Part shown: positions 1 to 8,535 of the stretch, one piece after another
Layout of the letters: every line of letters starts with the position of its first letter
How positions within the stretch are numbered: the stretch's first letter is position 1
The notes under the pieces: model-generated
What the model was told of the DNA's origin: nothing
The model's database searches: none
What the model saw: only the letters and a program-made list of their open reading frames with translations
Program-made: the position numbers and the translations under genes
Source: Candidatus Atribacteria bacterium
GTDB lineage: Bacteria > Atribacterota > Atribacteria > Atribacterales > Atribacteraceae
NCBI GenBank assembly: GCA_003561145.1
Contig: PWXL01000132.1
Location: forward strand, 1-45,898
Direction of reading: 5' to 3'
DNA length: 45,898 nucleotides

Positions 1-48
1 CCGCCAACATTCGAGAATCATTTATTACCGACTCAGATGTTTAAAAAG

Positions 49-112
49 GAGGTGTACTGTCCCTCCCTGGGAAAACGGTTTTTTCCCGTTCCGTTTTATG
101 CTATGCTACATA
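49..112 (+). promoter_or_regulatory. lysC upstream region: small hairpins and weak promoter-like sequence
   Basis: GGAGG at 49-53 can pair with CCTCC at 62-66. A second hairpin pairs GGGAAAA (69-75) with TTTTCCC (81-87). Two overlapping TATGCT hexamers at 97-107 resemble -10 boxes, but there is no convincing -35 box 17 bp upstream. The hairpins could end an upstream transcript or attenuate lysC. None of the conserved landmarks of a lysine riboswitch are recognisable, and the leader is short for one. Function is inferred only from position. Confidence 0.25.
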
Positions 113-146
113 AATCCTTTCACTGCTGTGTCTTGAGGTAGGGGCC

Positions 147-197
147 ATGCGCGCAAAGGATAAGATTGAAGAAGTTGTGAAAGCGGTGGTTTCATGA
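147..197 (+). CDS. Possible 16-residue leader peptide coupled to lysC
   Basis: An ATG at 147 opens a 16-codon frame (MRAKDKIEEVVKAVVS). Its TGA at 195-197 overlaps the lysC ATG at 194, an ATGA fusion. A purine-rich GAGGTAGGGG (135-144) lies just upstream. The ATGA overlap is the same device used throughout this window for translational coupling. The peptide has two lysines but no run of regulatory codons, so classical attenuation is not supported. It may equally be chance. Confidence 0.3.
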   Translation: MRAKDKIEEVVKAVVS

Positions 198-1435
198 GTT
201 TTATAGTGCAAAAGTACGGTGGATCATCAGTGGCCGATCTTGAAAGAGTTCGCCATGTCGCTTTCCGCGTCAAGCAATACTGGGAACTTGGACACCAACT
301 GGTGGTTGTGGTTTCAGCTATGGGAAAAACCACCGATCAACTTTTACACATGGCATTTGAAGTACATCCAAGACCTCCTGAACGGGAATTGGATATGTTG
401 CTGGCTACTGGAGAGCAAATATCTGTATCTTTGTTATCAATTACTCTGGATGCTCTCGGTATTGACTCCATATCCCTGACAGGAGGACAAGCTGGTATAA
501 TAACAAGTGATTTTTACACCAGGGCCAAGATTTTACGTATTCACAGTGCTCGCATCCGTTCTCATCTTGCAGAGGGAAAAGTAGTGATTGTGGCCGGTTT
601 TCAGGGAAAAACCTCCAACGAGGATATTACAACCCTCGGGAGAGGCGGAAGTGATGCCACGGCGTGTGCTTTGGCAGCGGCTCTCGGTGCCGATTTTTGT
701 GAAATATTCACGGATGTGAACGGCGTATTTACAGCTGATCCGCGTATAGTTTCCCAGGCACGCAAAATTCACCGTATTTCATATGACGAAATGGCTGAAA
801 TGGCCAGTCTCGGTGCAAGAGTTCTGCAACTGCGGGCTGTTGATTTTTCGCAAAAATACGGGGTACGGGTTCACGTGCGCTCGACCTTCAGTGAAGAAGA
901 AGGTACCTGGGTTGAAGAGGTGGATACAATGGAGGAGGTAAAAGTGAGGGCGATCACGCATAGTCGTGATTTAGTAAAAGTTGTTTTATTGGGGGTACCG
1001 AATGAACCGGGAGTGGCTGCCCGAATATTTAAGGTGCTCGCGGAAAATATGGTTTCAGTGGATATGATTATTCAAAGCGAGGGGAGTGAGGCACAGAACC
1101 AGAAGGATTTTGCTTTCGTGGTTTCCAAGGAAGACGAAAGGAAAACACGCGGAGCTCTTTCTGACCTGGGGAGAGTGCTCCTCTTTCAGGGGCAGAAATT
1201 TGACGATTCCGTGACCAGGGTTTCAGTTGTAGGGGTAGGAATCATGAGTGATTCATCCATTGCTCACCGCATTTTCCGGATACTGGGAAAGTGCGGGATA
1301 AATATTGACATGATCAGTACGTCGAATTTGCGTATATCATGCCTCATACCTGCTGAGCGAATGGAAGACGCTGTGCGGGCCTTACATGGAGAGTTTTTGG
1401 AAGATGAAGAGGTGACATTGAATGAAGACTTTTAA
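194..1435 (+). CDS. lysC: Aspartate kinase
   Basis: Phosphorylates L-aspartate, the first step to lysine, diaminopimelate, threonine and methionine. The 413-residue protein opens with the KYGGSS nucleotide-binding signature (residues 7-12). The amino-acid kinase fold continues through TTLGRGGSD (about 146-154) and FTDVNGVFTADPR (172-184). Two ACT regulatory domains follow at about 262-325 and 341-405, the second with NIDMISTSNLRIS, as in feedback-inhibited monofunctional aspartokinases. Length is normal for the family. It overlaps asd by 14 nt, so the first two pathway enzymes are co-translated. Allosteric control by lysine and/or threonine is expected from the ACT pair, but which effector cannot be read from sequence. 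An internal start for a separate beta subunit, as in Bacillus LysC, is possible but not shown. Confidence 0.97.
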   Translation: MSFIVQKYGGSSVADLERVRHVAFRVKQYWELGHQLVVVVSAMGKTTDQLLHMAFEVHPRPPERELDMLLATGEQISVSLLSITLDALGIDSISLTGGQAGIITSDFYTRAKILRIHSARIRSHLAEGKVVIVAGFQGKTSNEDITTLGRGGSDATACALAAALGADFCEIFTDVNGVFTADPRIVSQARKIHRISYDEMAEMASLGARVLQLRAVDFSQKYGVRVHVRSTFSEEEGTWVEEVDTMEEVKVRAITHSRDLVKVVLLGVPNEPGVAARIFKVLAENMVSVDMIIQSEGSEAQNQKDFAFVVSKEDERKTRGALSDLGRVLLFQGQKFDDSVTRVSVVGVGIMSDSSIAHRIFRILGKCGINIDMISTSNLRISCLIPAERMEDAVRALHGEFLEDEEVTLNEDF

Positions 1436-2438
1436 TGTAGCGCTTGTTGGTGTAACCGGTGCAGTAGGGAAAGAGATGCTTTCCATCTTAGAAGAAAGGA
1501 ATTTCCCCGTTGAAAAACTTATTCCTTTGGCTTCTGCCCGTTCACGTGGGAAGACGGTTGTTTTTCGAGATAAAAAAATACCGATTCAGGTGCTGGGAGA
1601 AGCACATTTTTCCGGCATAGATATTGTGCTTATGAGCGCAGGAGCCGGGGTGAGCAGGGAATACGCCCCGCAAGCGGCAGAGGCCGGATGCCTCGTTATA
1701 GATAATTCCTCAGCTTTTCGCTTGGAAGAAGACATTCCCCTGGTGGTTCCGGAAATCAACCCGCAAGCTGTCTACAGGGACCGGGTTCGTAATATTATAG
1801 CCAATCCGAATTGTACGACGATCATCTCGGTGCTTCCCCTGAAACCCCTGCATGATCACGCTCAGGTTACGAGAGTTATAGCTGCCAGTTATCAGGCAGT
1901 GTCAGGAGCAGGTGCTCAAGCCATGAGAGACCTTGAGAATCAAGTATGTAACTACGTAGAAAAAAAAGAACCGATAACGCAAAATTCAAGCCATCCCTTT
2001 GCTTTCAATCTCATTCCGCGAATTGACAAGGTGCTTGATAACCTTTATACAAGGGAAGAGATGAAATTGGTGTGGGAAACACGTAAAATATTAGGGGATG
2101 ATTCCATACGTGTCACAGCGACCTGTGTGCGGGTACCGGTATTTCGCTCCCACTCTGTAGCTATGACGGTTGAAACACAACATCCGGTGAGCAGAGATAC
2201 AGCTCTGAAGCTGTTCAAGGGATTTCCCGGTTTAACAGTGGAAGATGATCCGCTGAACGATATCTATCCCATGCCGCTTTATGCATCAGGACAGGATTCC
2301 TGCTTCGTGGGAAGAATAAGAGAAGATATTTCAGCTCCTAACAGTATACATATGTGGGTTGTTGGGGATCAACTGCGCAAAGGAGCAGCTCTCAATGCTG
2401 TTCAGATAGCGGAATTGGTGGCGGCTGAGGCCCAGTAG
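1422..2438 (+). CDS. asd: Aspartate-semialdehyde dehydrogenase
   Basis: Reduces aspartyl phosphate to aspartate semialdehyde with NADPH; this is the branch point to DAP/lysine and homoserine. The 338 residues match the family length. GVTGAVGKEML (10-20) is the NADP-binding loop. NPNCTT (128-133) carries the catalytic cysteine C131. SGAGAQAM (161-168), VWETRKI (217-223) and RVPVFRSHS (237-245, with the probable acid/base histidine H244) are the substrate and catalytic motifs. The ATG lies inside the end of lysC (14-nt overlap). tRNA-Leu follows 18 nt downstream, so the tRNA is probably on the same transcript. DAP supply fits the DAP-type MurE encoded in this window. Confidence 0.97.
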   Translation: MKTFNVALVGVTGAVGKEMLSILEERNFPVEKLIPLASARSRGKTVVFRDKKIPIQVLGEAHFSGIDIVLMSAGAGVSREYAPQAAEAGCLVIDNSSAFRLEEDIPLVVPEINPQAVYRDRVRNIIANPNCTTIISVLPLKPLHDHAQVTRVIAASYQAVSGAGAQAMRDLENQVCNYVEKKEPITQNSSHPFAFNLIPRIDKVLDNLYTREEMKLVWETRKILGDDSIRVTATCVRVPVFRSHSVAMTVETQHPVSRDTALKLFKGFPGLTVEDDPLNDIYPMPLYASGQDSCFVGRIREDISAPNSIHMWVVGDQLRKGAALNAVQIAELVAAEAQ

Positions 2439-2456
2439 AAGAAGTATTGCAACAAA

Positions 2457-2542
2457 GCGAGAGTGGCGGAACCGGCAGACGCGCTGGATTTAGGATCCAG
2501 TGGCCAAAAGCCGTGCGGGTTCAAATCCCGCCTCTCGCACCA
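2457..2542 (+). tRNA. tRNA-Leu (anticodon UAG)
   Basis: An 86-nt type II tRNA. The acceptor stem GCGAGAG (2457-2463) pairs with CTCTCGC (2532-2538), followed by discriminator A and an encoded CCA (2540-2542). The anticodon stem is 2484-2488/2496-2500 with loop TTTAGGA, placing anticodon TAG at 2491-2493 (reads CUA, leucine). The long variable arm GGC-CAAAA-GCC (2502-2513) is diagnostic of Leu/Ser/Tyr tRNAs. The T arm GCGGG-TTCAAAT-CCCGC completes the cloverleaf. It begins 18 nt after asd with no clear promoter of its own, which suggests processing from the lysC-asd mRNA. Confidence 0.97.
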
Positions 2543-2551
2543 GAAGTCATC

Positions 2552-2602
2552 TACCAGAAAGTATGGGTCGCATTTTCCTGCTTTCTGGTATTTTATTTAT
2601 TG
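2552..2602 (+). terminator. Rho-independent terminator after tRNA-Leu
   Basis: A perfect 10-bp inverted repeat pairs TACCAGAAAG (2552-2561) with CTTTCTGGTA (2581-2590) around a 19-nt loop, followed by the T-rich run TTTTATTTATTGTT. It sits 10 nt past the tRNA CCA end and would terminate the lysC-asd-tRNA transcript before tig. The stem is AT-rich but long. Confidence 0.75.
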
Positions 2603-2613
2603 TTCACAACAGA

Positions 2614-2627
2614 CCCCGCTTCCGGGG
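2614..2627 (+). promoter_or_regulatory. GC hairpin in the tig 5' leader
   Basis: CCCCG (2614-2618) pairs perfectly with CGGGG (2623-2627) around a CTTC tetraloop. It lies seven bases upstream of the tig ribosome-binding site GAGGTG (2634-2639). It is too short and lacks the T-run for a terminator. It may stabilise the mRNA 5' end or tune initiation; that is inference. Confidence 0.35.
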
Positions 2628-2648
2628 AATTGAGAGGTGCACAGAGAG

Positions 2649-3965
2649 ATGGTTACAGTGAAGCGTAATGAAAAAGAAAAATACGTCATTGAATTTGAGA
2701 TTACAGTGGAGGAAGAGCGGGTCAAAGAAACAACGGAGGAGATATATCGTGACTTGAGCCGGAGAACTGTTGTACCGGGTTTCCGCAAGGGGAAAGCTCC
2801 GCGCAGCATGGTACGGCATCAAGTGGGAGAAGGATACATTCGTGATGGATTGGTGAAAAAACTGGTTCCCGAGGCCTTCCAGGAAGTATTGAAAAAAGAA
2901 GAATTGGATATCATCGGCGAGCCTGGAGTTGAAATCATAGAGGCGGAAGAAGGAAAACCCCTTGTTTTCAAGGGTAATGTGATGCTGTACCCTCATCCGC
3001 AGATGCCTGATCCGGCATCCCTTGAAGTGCTGCGGCAACGCCTGGAAATACGTGATGAAGATGTGGAAAAAGAATTACAGAGGCTGAAAGAGTCCAAAAG
3101 CAAATGGGTAGACCGTACAGAAGGGTCGGTGCAGGAAGGAGACCTGGTACACATAACAGTTGATGGAAAAAAACACGGTGTCATTGCACAACAATCTGAA
3201 TCGGATGACCCTCCATCTCTCATCAGCCGTGCGTTGTTGGGTATGACACGGGGAGAGAGTACCACTGTACCGCTGGGTCAACCGGAAGCCCCAGCGGAAC
3301 AGGAGGTTACGTTACACATATCAGAAATTAAAGAAAAGCAAGTTCCGAGCCTTGATCAAAATTTTCTGCAGGAGCTGGGTGATGAATTCACTTCCGTTGA
3401 AGTGCTCAGGGCAAAGATACGGCAAAGCCTTGAAGCCATGGCAAAAGACATGGTACAAAGCCGTTTTCACCAGGAAGCGGTCACAGCTGTATGCCGGGAG
3501 TCAGAAATAGATATTCCCTCTGTATTACTTGAACAGGAGACACGGAAGCGGGAGCAGGATTTTGAAAAGAATTTACACAAAGAGGGAATGACACAAGACC
3601 GTTACCTGGAGCTTTCCGGCATATCGGCTGAGGAATTCCGGGAATCAATCAGAAAGATAGCCTTATGGGAATTGAAAAAATTCTTTGTTCTGGCAGAATA
3701 TGCCAGGAAAAACGAGATCAAGGTAACGGAGCAGGACGTTCACGAAGAAATACACACTCTGTCCGGGCGCGTTGGCAAGACACCGGAGGAAGTTCGCTCG
3801 ATTCTTGAGCGTAATGATAGAATAAAGGGCATAAGGGAAGGCCTGTTGCAACAAAAACTTTTCACCCATATCGGTGAGCGTGTTCAGGTAAAAGAAGCGG
3901 ATAAAGCGATGAACCTTGATGAGTGGAGGACCCTGGAAAACCCTGATGAGGAGATGATTTCATGA
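2649..3965 (+). CDS. tig: Trigger factor (ribosome-associated chaperone)
   Basis: Binds ribosomal protein L23 at the exit tunnel and shields nascent chains. The GFRKGKAPRS ribosome-binding signature lies at about 46-55 of 438 residues. The C-terminal helical chaperone region runs from roughly residue 235 to the end. The ATG at 2649 is preferred over the in-frame GTG at 2637, because GAGGTG (2634-2639) is 9 nt upstream and the resulting MVTVKR start fits family N-termini. The central FKBP-type PPIase segment (about 160-230) is shortened and lacks the usual PGFE active-site region, so prolyl isomerase activity is doubtful. It overlaps clpP by 4 nt (ATGA). Placement ahead of clpP-clpX is a very common arrangement. 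Confidence 0.95.
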   Translation: MVTVKRNEKEKYVIEFEITVEEERVKETTEEIYRDLSRRTVVPGFRKGKAPRSMVRHQVGEGYIRDGLVKKLVPEAFQEVLKKEELDIIGEPGVEIIEAEEGKPLVFKGNVMLYPHPQMPDPASLEVLRQRLEIRDEDVEKELQRLKESKSKWVDRTEGSVQEGDLVHITVDGKKHGVIAQQSESDDPPSLISRALLGMTRGESTTVPLGQPEAPAEQEVTLHISEIKEKQVPSLDQNFLQELGDEFTSVEVLRAKIRQSLEAMAKDMVQSRFHQEAVTAVCRESEIDIPSVLLEQETRKREQDFEKNLHKEGMTQDRYLELSGISAEEFRESIRKIALWELKKFFVLAEYARKNEIKVTEQDVHEEIHTLSGRVGKTPEEVRSILERNDRIKGIREGLLQQKLFTHIGERVQVKEADKAMNLDEWRTLENPDEEMIS

Positions 3966-4627
3966 AAGAAGGTATACAAAATGAAAATATGCTCAACTCA
4001 TATCTTGTACCAATTGTTGTTGAGCAGACACCCCGGGGAGAACGTTCTTTCGACATTTATTCCCGGTTGCTCCAGGACAGGATAGTCTTTTTAGGAACGG
4101 AGATAAACGATACGGTTGCTAACCTCATTATCGCACAGTTGCTTTTTTTGGACGCCACGAATTCGGAAAAAGACGTCAACCTGTACATTAACAGTCCGGG
4201 AGGCCTGGTTTCGTCTTCATTGGCTATTTACGATACCATTCAATATGTGAAATCCGCTGTTTCCACCATATGCATCGGGCAAGCCGCCAGCGGAGCGGCC
4301 CTCATACTGGCGGCGGGAACCAAGGGAAAACGCCTGGCTCTTCCCAGTGCCAGGGTGATGATCCACCAGCCTATGGGCGGAGCACAGGGGCAGGTTACAG
4401 ACGTTGAAATCCATGCTCGTGAGATGCTCAAGATGCGGGAACGTCTGAACCAGATATTGAGCCGGCATACCGCTCAACCCCTGGAGAAAATTGCACATGA
4501 CACTGAACGGGATTACTTTATGTCACCCGAAGAGGCCAGGGAATACGGACTGGTAGACCGTGTTTTGATACCACAGGAAAGAAAAGACAGGAGCAAAGGG
4601 GACGAGGTTTCCAATGGCAAGGCTTGA
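3962..4627 (+). CDS. clpP: ATP-dependent Clp protease proteolytic subunit
   Basis: Serine peptidase of the ClpXP complex. By alignment with Bacillus ClpP the triad is S110 (GQAASGAAL), H135 (MIHQP) and D184 (DTERD). The INSPGG loop is at 77-82. The protein has 221 residues, slightly longer than the usual 195-207, with extra N-terminal residues (MKEGIQNENML) before the conserved LVPIVVEQTPRGER and a charged tail. The residues after the nucleophile read S-G-A-A instead of the common S-M-G-A, a small change next to the active site. It is linked to tig by a 4-nt overlap and to clpX by a 14-nt overlap. Confidence 0.97.
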   Translation: MKEGIQNENMLNSYLVPIVVEQTPRGERSFDIYSRLLQDRIVFLGTEINDTVANLIIAQLLFLDATNSEKDVNLYINSPGGLVSSSLAIYDTIQYVKSAVSTICIGQAASGAALILAAGTKGKRLALPSARVMIHQPMGGAQGQVTDVEIHAREMLKMRERLNQILSRHTAQPLEKIAHDTERDYFMSPEEAREYGLVDRVLIPQERKDRSKGDEVSNGKA

Positions 4628-5873
4628 AGAGGAGAAAAAACGTTTACGCTGCTCGTTCTGCGGTAAAAATCAAGCAGAAGTGAGCAAACTGATAGCAGGG
4701 CCCGGTGTATACATCTGCAATGAATGTGTGCATCTTTGTGAAGAAATAGTCAGAGAAGACAGGAAAAACAAGCATACCGATTTTCACCTGGAAGACCTCC
4801 CCGTCCCTCATGCCATAAAGGATTTTTTGGACCAGTATGTGGTTGGGCAGGACAAGGTAAAAGTAGTTCTGGCAGTAGCTGTATACAACCATTATAAGCG
4901 TATACTTTGTCCACAGGACCAAGATGAAGTGGAATTAGAAAAAAGTAACGTCCTCCTGATAGGACCAACCGGTTCTGGAAAGACCTTGCTTGCGAGAACG
5001 CTGGCGCGTATGCTCGATGTTCCTTTTGCCATTGCCGATGCCACAACACTCACTGAAGCAGGGTATGTAGGAGAAGATGTAGAAAATATCCTCCTGAGGC
5101 TTCTGCAGAGCGCCAACTTTGACATAAAACGCGCGGAAAAGGGAATTGTATACATTGATGAAATCGACAAAATAGGGCGTAAAGCCGACAGTCCTTCCAT
5201 TACCAGGGATGTTTCAGGTGAAGGCGTGCAACAGGCGCTGCTGAAAATTCTTGAAGGTACAGTAGCCAGCGTACCTCCTCAGGGCGGCAGGAAGCACCCG
5301 CACCAGGAGTTTATAAAGGTAAACACGGAAAACATATTGTTTATCTGTGGAGGTGCCTTTGTGGGCTTGGAAAAGATCATCGCTTCTCGGCTCAAAGAAA
5401 AAAAGATAGGTTTCGGGGCTGAGGAGTACAAGCCGGAACATACCTCCGATAATGTTTTGCACGAAGTGCAACCGGAAGATTTACTCAAGTATGGCATGAT
5501 TCCGGAATTTGTGGGACGGATTCCCGTCATATGTGCGCTGGATCAATTAAGCGAAGATGACCTTGTTCGAATCCTTACCGAAACAAAGAATAGTCTCGTG
5601 AAACAATACCGTAAGCTCTTCGAGCTTGAGGGAGTCAAACTCGATTTCACGGAAAAAGCGCTGCGTAATATTGCACGAAAAGCGATGAGCAGAGGAACCG
5701 GAGCACGGGGACTGAGAACCATAACAGAGAGGATTATGACCGACCTCATGTTCGAGATTCCTTCCCGTAAGAACGTAAAAAAAGTACTTATCAACGAGGA
5801 ATTGATCGATCAGGGAGAGTACGTGCATTTGCTGGATGATGAAAACAATGACGTTGAAGAACAGCCGGCGTAA
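4614..5873 (+). CDS. clpX: Clp protease ATP-binding subunit ClpX
   Basis: AAA+ unfoldase that feeds substrates to ClpP. The N-terminal zinc-binding domain has C13, C16, C35 and C38. Walker A GPTGSGKT spans 117-124, the GYVGED pore loop 150-155, Walker B IVYIDEID 178-185 and the RKH loop 226-228. IGF at 265-267 is the ClpP-docking tripeptide, so a functional ClpXP is expected. A sensor-2 GARGLR motif lies near the C-terminus. The 419 residues are normal. Overlap with clpP implies co-translation. Confidence 0.98.
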   Translation: MARLEEEKKRLRCSFCGKNQAEVSKLIAGPGVYICNECVHLCEEIVREDRKNKHTDFHLEDLPVPHAIKDFLDQYVVGQDKVKVVLAVAVYNHYKRILCPQDQDEVELEKSNVLLIGPTGSGKTLLARTLARMLDVPFAIADATTLTEAGYVGEDVENILLRLLQSANFDIKRAEKGIVYIDEIDKIGRKADSPSITRDVSGEGVQQALLKILEGTVASVPPQGGRKHPHQEFIKVNTENILFICGGAFVGLEKIIASRLKEKKIGFGAEEYKPEHTSDNVLHEVQPEDLLKYGMIPEFVGRIPVICALDQLSEDDLVRILTETKNSLVKQYRKLFELEGVKLDFTEKALRNIARKAMSRGTGARGLRTITERIMTDLMFEIPSRKNVKKVLINEELIDQGEYVHLLDDENNDVEEQPA

Positions 5874-5886
5874 TGGTGGGACAACT

Positions 5887-8535
5887 GTGAACACACAACT
5901 TTCACAGCGTTACGATGCTTCCCGGACAGAGAAAAAGTGGTACCGGTTTTGGGAAAACGAAGGCTTGTTTACCCCTTCGGAGAAATCAAACAAGCCTTCG
6001 TTTTCTATCGTGATACCGCCTCCGAACGTGACCGGGTTTTTGCACATGGGACATGCCCTCAACCTTACCCTGCAAGATATTCTTACCCGGTACAAGAGGA
6101 TGCAGGGTATGCTTACCCTTTGGCTTCCGGGGACAGATCATGCGGGAATTGCCACCCAAAACGTGGTTGAGCGTCAATTGGCCGCAGAGGGGACAAGTCG
6201 CCATGAGCTCGGGAGAGACCTTTTTCTTCAAAGGGTATGGGACTGGAAAGATACATACAGGAAGCGTATCGTGAATCAATTGAAGCGTATGGGGGCTTCC
6301 TGTGATTGGAGCAGGGAGCGTTTTACCATGGATGAAGGTCTTTCCTCTGCCGTTAAAGAGGTCTTTATCCGCCTCTTTGAAGAAGGATTAATATACAGAG
6401 ATACCTACATCGTGAACCGGTGCCCGCGTTGTGAAACAGCCCTTGCCGATATAGAAGTGGAACACCGCGAAGTATCCTCTTTTCTGTATTTCGTGCGCTA
6501 TCCAATTGTGAACAGGGACAACCGGTTTCTCGTGGTAGCAACTACCAGGCCGGAAACAATTCTGGGTGACGTAGCATTGGCCGTGCATCCTGATGATGAG
6601 CGATACAAGGGGGTGAGTAAGAGCAGGGTTTTTCTTCCCCTCTTGGAGAAAGATGTTCCTGTCATCACCGACCCCTATGTTGATATGGAGTTCGGGACAG
6701 GAGTTTTGAAAATTACACCTGCCCACGATATGTTCGATTTCGAATTGGGGCGGAAACATAACCTCCCGTGCCTGCAGGTTATTGACTCAAAGGGGTATAT
6801 GAACGAACAGGCAGGAGATTGTGCCGGTCTCAGTCGTGATGAATGCCGGGAAAAGGTACTCACGCTTTTGGAAAAGAAAGGATTGTTGGAGGACACACAA
6901 GCCTTCACTCATTCTGTAGGTCATTGTTACAGATGTAACACTGCCGTGGAGCCTTACGTATCAAAACAGTGGTTTGTCAGAATGAAAGAGCTTGCAGCAC
7001 CTGCAATCCAGGCAGTTGAGAAAGGGGAAACCGTTTTTATTCCGGAGCGTTGGTCGAAGGTGTATTACGAGTGGATGAATAATATCCGTGACTGGTGCAT
7101 CTCAAGGCAGATATGGTGGGGACATCGTATTCCTGTGTATTACTGTGATGCCTGTGGCACAACGTTTGCCCATCGTGGCTCTCCTTCCGAGTGCGTTGAT
7201 TGCGGAGGAACAGTGAAGCAGGATGAAGATGTTCTTGATACCTGGTTCAGCTCTGCCCTCTGGCCATTTTCAACCTTAGGATGGCCGGAAAATACCCGGG
7301 ATGTGCAGGTATTCTACCCTACTTCGGTTTTGGTTACCGGTTTTGACATAATTTTCTTCTGGGTAGCAAGAATGATCATGATGGGGCTCAAGTTTATGGG
7401 GGAAGTGCCCTTTCGCGAGATATATATAACTCCGTTAGTCCGGGACGAAGCGGGAAAAAAAATGAGTAAATCCGCAGGAAATGCCCTTGACCCGCTTGAG
7501 GTCGTCGAACGTTACGGTGCAGATTCCCTCCGTTTTTCCCTTGCATGGCTTACCATACAGGGAAGAGACATAAGCCTTTCCATGAACCATATTGAGGCGG
7601 CAAGGAATTTCATGAATAAATTGTGGAATGCCTCTCGATTTGTGTTCATGAACCTGGAGGGATTTGTTCCCTTTCCTCTTGAAAAATGGGAGGAATCTTA
7701 TGAACTGAAGGATCGCTGGATCCTTTCCCGCTTGGACACCGTCATTCACTCAGCAAATATGTCTCTTGCCGGGTACGCGTTCGGAGACTACGTTAGGAAA
7801 ATCTATGACTTTGTGTGGGGTGATTTTTGCGATTGGTACATTGAGCTCGCCAAGGCGGACCTGTATCAGGAGGGTGATCGCGAAAAAAGAAATCGCACCC
7901 AAAATGTGCTGGTTTTTCTCCTGGACCGGATACTCCATCTTCTTCACCCAGTCATACCGTACATAACCGAGGAAATATTCACCCACCTTCCGACCCGGAA
8001 GATGGACAGCCTGATGGTGAGTAGATGGCCGGTTGAAAGGGTGGAATTCGCTGAAGATGAAGATGGTTCCTTGATGGAACGTGTACAGGATATAATCCGT
8101 GAAATACGATTCTTGCGAGCTGAATTGTCCGTTTCACCGGCAAACACCTGCAGGGTGAATGTGCACTTTTCCGATTCCCTTCTTACAGGAAATGTGGAGA
8201 TCTTTCGTCCCTATATTGAACAATTGGCAAATTGTGAGATACTGGTTAATGGAAAGGGAGAGAAATCCGGCATGGCTACCGGGCGGGTGCCGGGAGCTGA
8301 CTTGTTTATGGAGGTCGAGGGTTTTATCGAGGTGGAAAAAGAAGTGGAGAGGCTGGAAAAGAAACTGGATGGTCGAAAAAAAGATCTCTTCAGAGTACGC
8401 AGTCGTCTCGGTAACCCTAAATTCTTAGAACGCGCTCCTGAAGAGGTTATTCAAAGAGATGAAGTACGTAGCCGGGAATTGGAGCGCGAGAAAGAGAGAC
8501 TCGAAAAACTGATAGAGGGTATAAAAGGCTTATGA
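5887..8535 (+). CDS. valS: Valyl-tRNA synthetase
   Basis: Charges tRNA-Val; class I aaRS with an editing domain. From the GTG at 5887 the protein has 882 residues. The HIGH box reads HMGH (53-56) after PPPNVTGFL, and KMSKS is at 525-529. The CP1 editing insert contains TTRPETILGD. Zinc-type CxxC pairs occur in the inserts (RCPRCE, YCDACG, CVDCGG). The C-terminus is a coiled coil of about 65 residues typical of ValS. The frame is open to an ATG at 5836 inside clpX, but 5887 gives the usual N-terminus (MNTQLSQRYD) and has GGTG 7 nt upstream. It ends with a 4-nt overlap into the SPOR gene. Confidence 0.97.
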   Translation: MNTQLSQRYDASRTEKKWYRFWENEGLFTPSEKSNKPSFSIVIPPPNVTGFLHMGHALNLTLQDILTRYKRMQGMLTLWLPGTDHAGIATQNVVERQLAAEGTSRHELGRDLFLQRVWDWKDTYRKRIVNQLKRMGASCDWSRERFTMDEGLSSAVKEVFIRLFEEGLIYRDTYIVNRCPRCETALADIEVEHREVSSFLYFVRYPIVNRDNRFLVVATTRPETILGDVALAVHPDDERYKGVSKSRVFLPLLEKDVPVITDPYVDMEFGTGVLKITPAHDMFDFELGRKHNLPCLQVIDSKGYMNEQAGDCAGLSRDECREKVLTLLEKKGLLEDTQAFTHSVGHCYRCNTAVEPYVSKQWFVRMKELAAPAIQAVEKGETVFIPERWSKVYYEWMNNIRDWCISRQIWWGHRIPVYYCDACGTTFAHRGSPSECVDCGGTVKQDEDVLDTWFSSALWPFSTLGWPENTRDVQVFYPTSVLVTGFDIIFFWVARMIMMGLKFMGEVPFREIYITPLVRDEAGKKMSKSAGNALDPLEVVERYGADSLRFSLAWLTIQGRDISLSMNHIEAARNFMNKLWNASRFVFMNLEGFVPFPLEKWEESYELKDRWILSRLDTVIHSANMSLAGYAFGDYVRKIYDFVWGDFCDWYIELAKADLYQEGDREKRNRTQNVLVFLLDRILHLLHPVIPYITEEIFTHLPTRKMDSLMVSRWPVERVEFAEDEDGSLMERVQDIIREIRFLRAELSVSPANTCRVNVHFSDSLLTGNVEIFRPYIEQLANCEILVNGKGEKSGMATGRVPGADLFMEVEGFIEVEKEVERLEKKLDGRKKDLFRVRSRLGNPKFLERAPEEVIQRDEVRSRELEREKERLEKLIEGIKGL

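Noticed and set aside
1..141. Open + strand frame from the window edge to TAG at 139-141
   Set aside because: 46 codons of unremarkable composition (Cys/Phe/Pro-rich end), interrupted by hairpin-like sequence, no family resemblance; probably intergenic.
1..193. Lysine riboswitch upstream of lysC
   Set aside because: I see none of the conserved stem-loop landmarks, and the upstream span is barely long enough.
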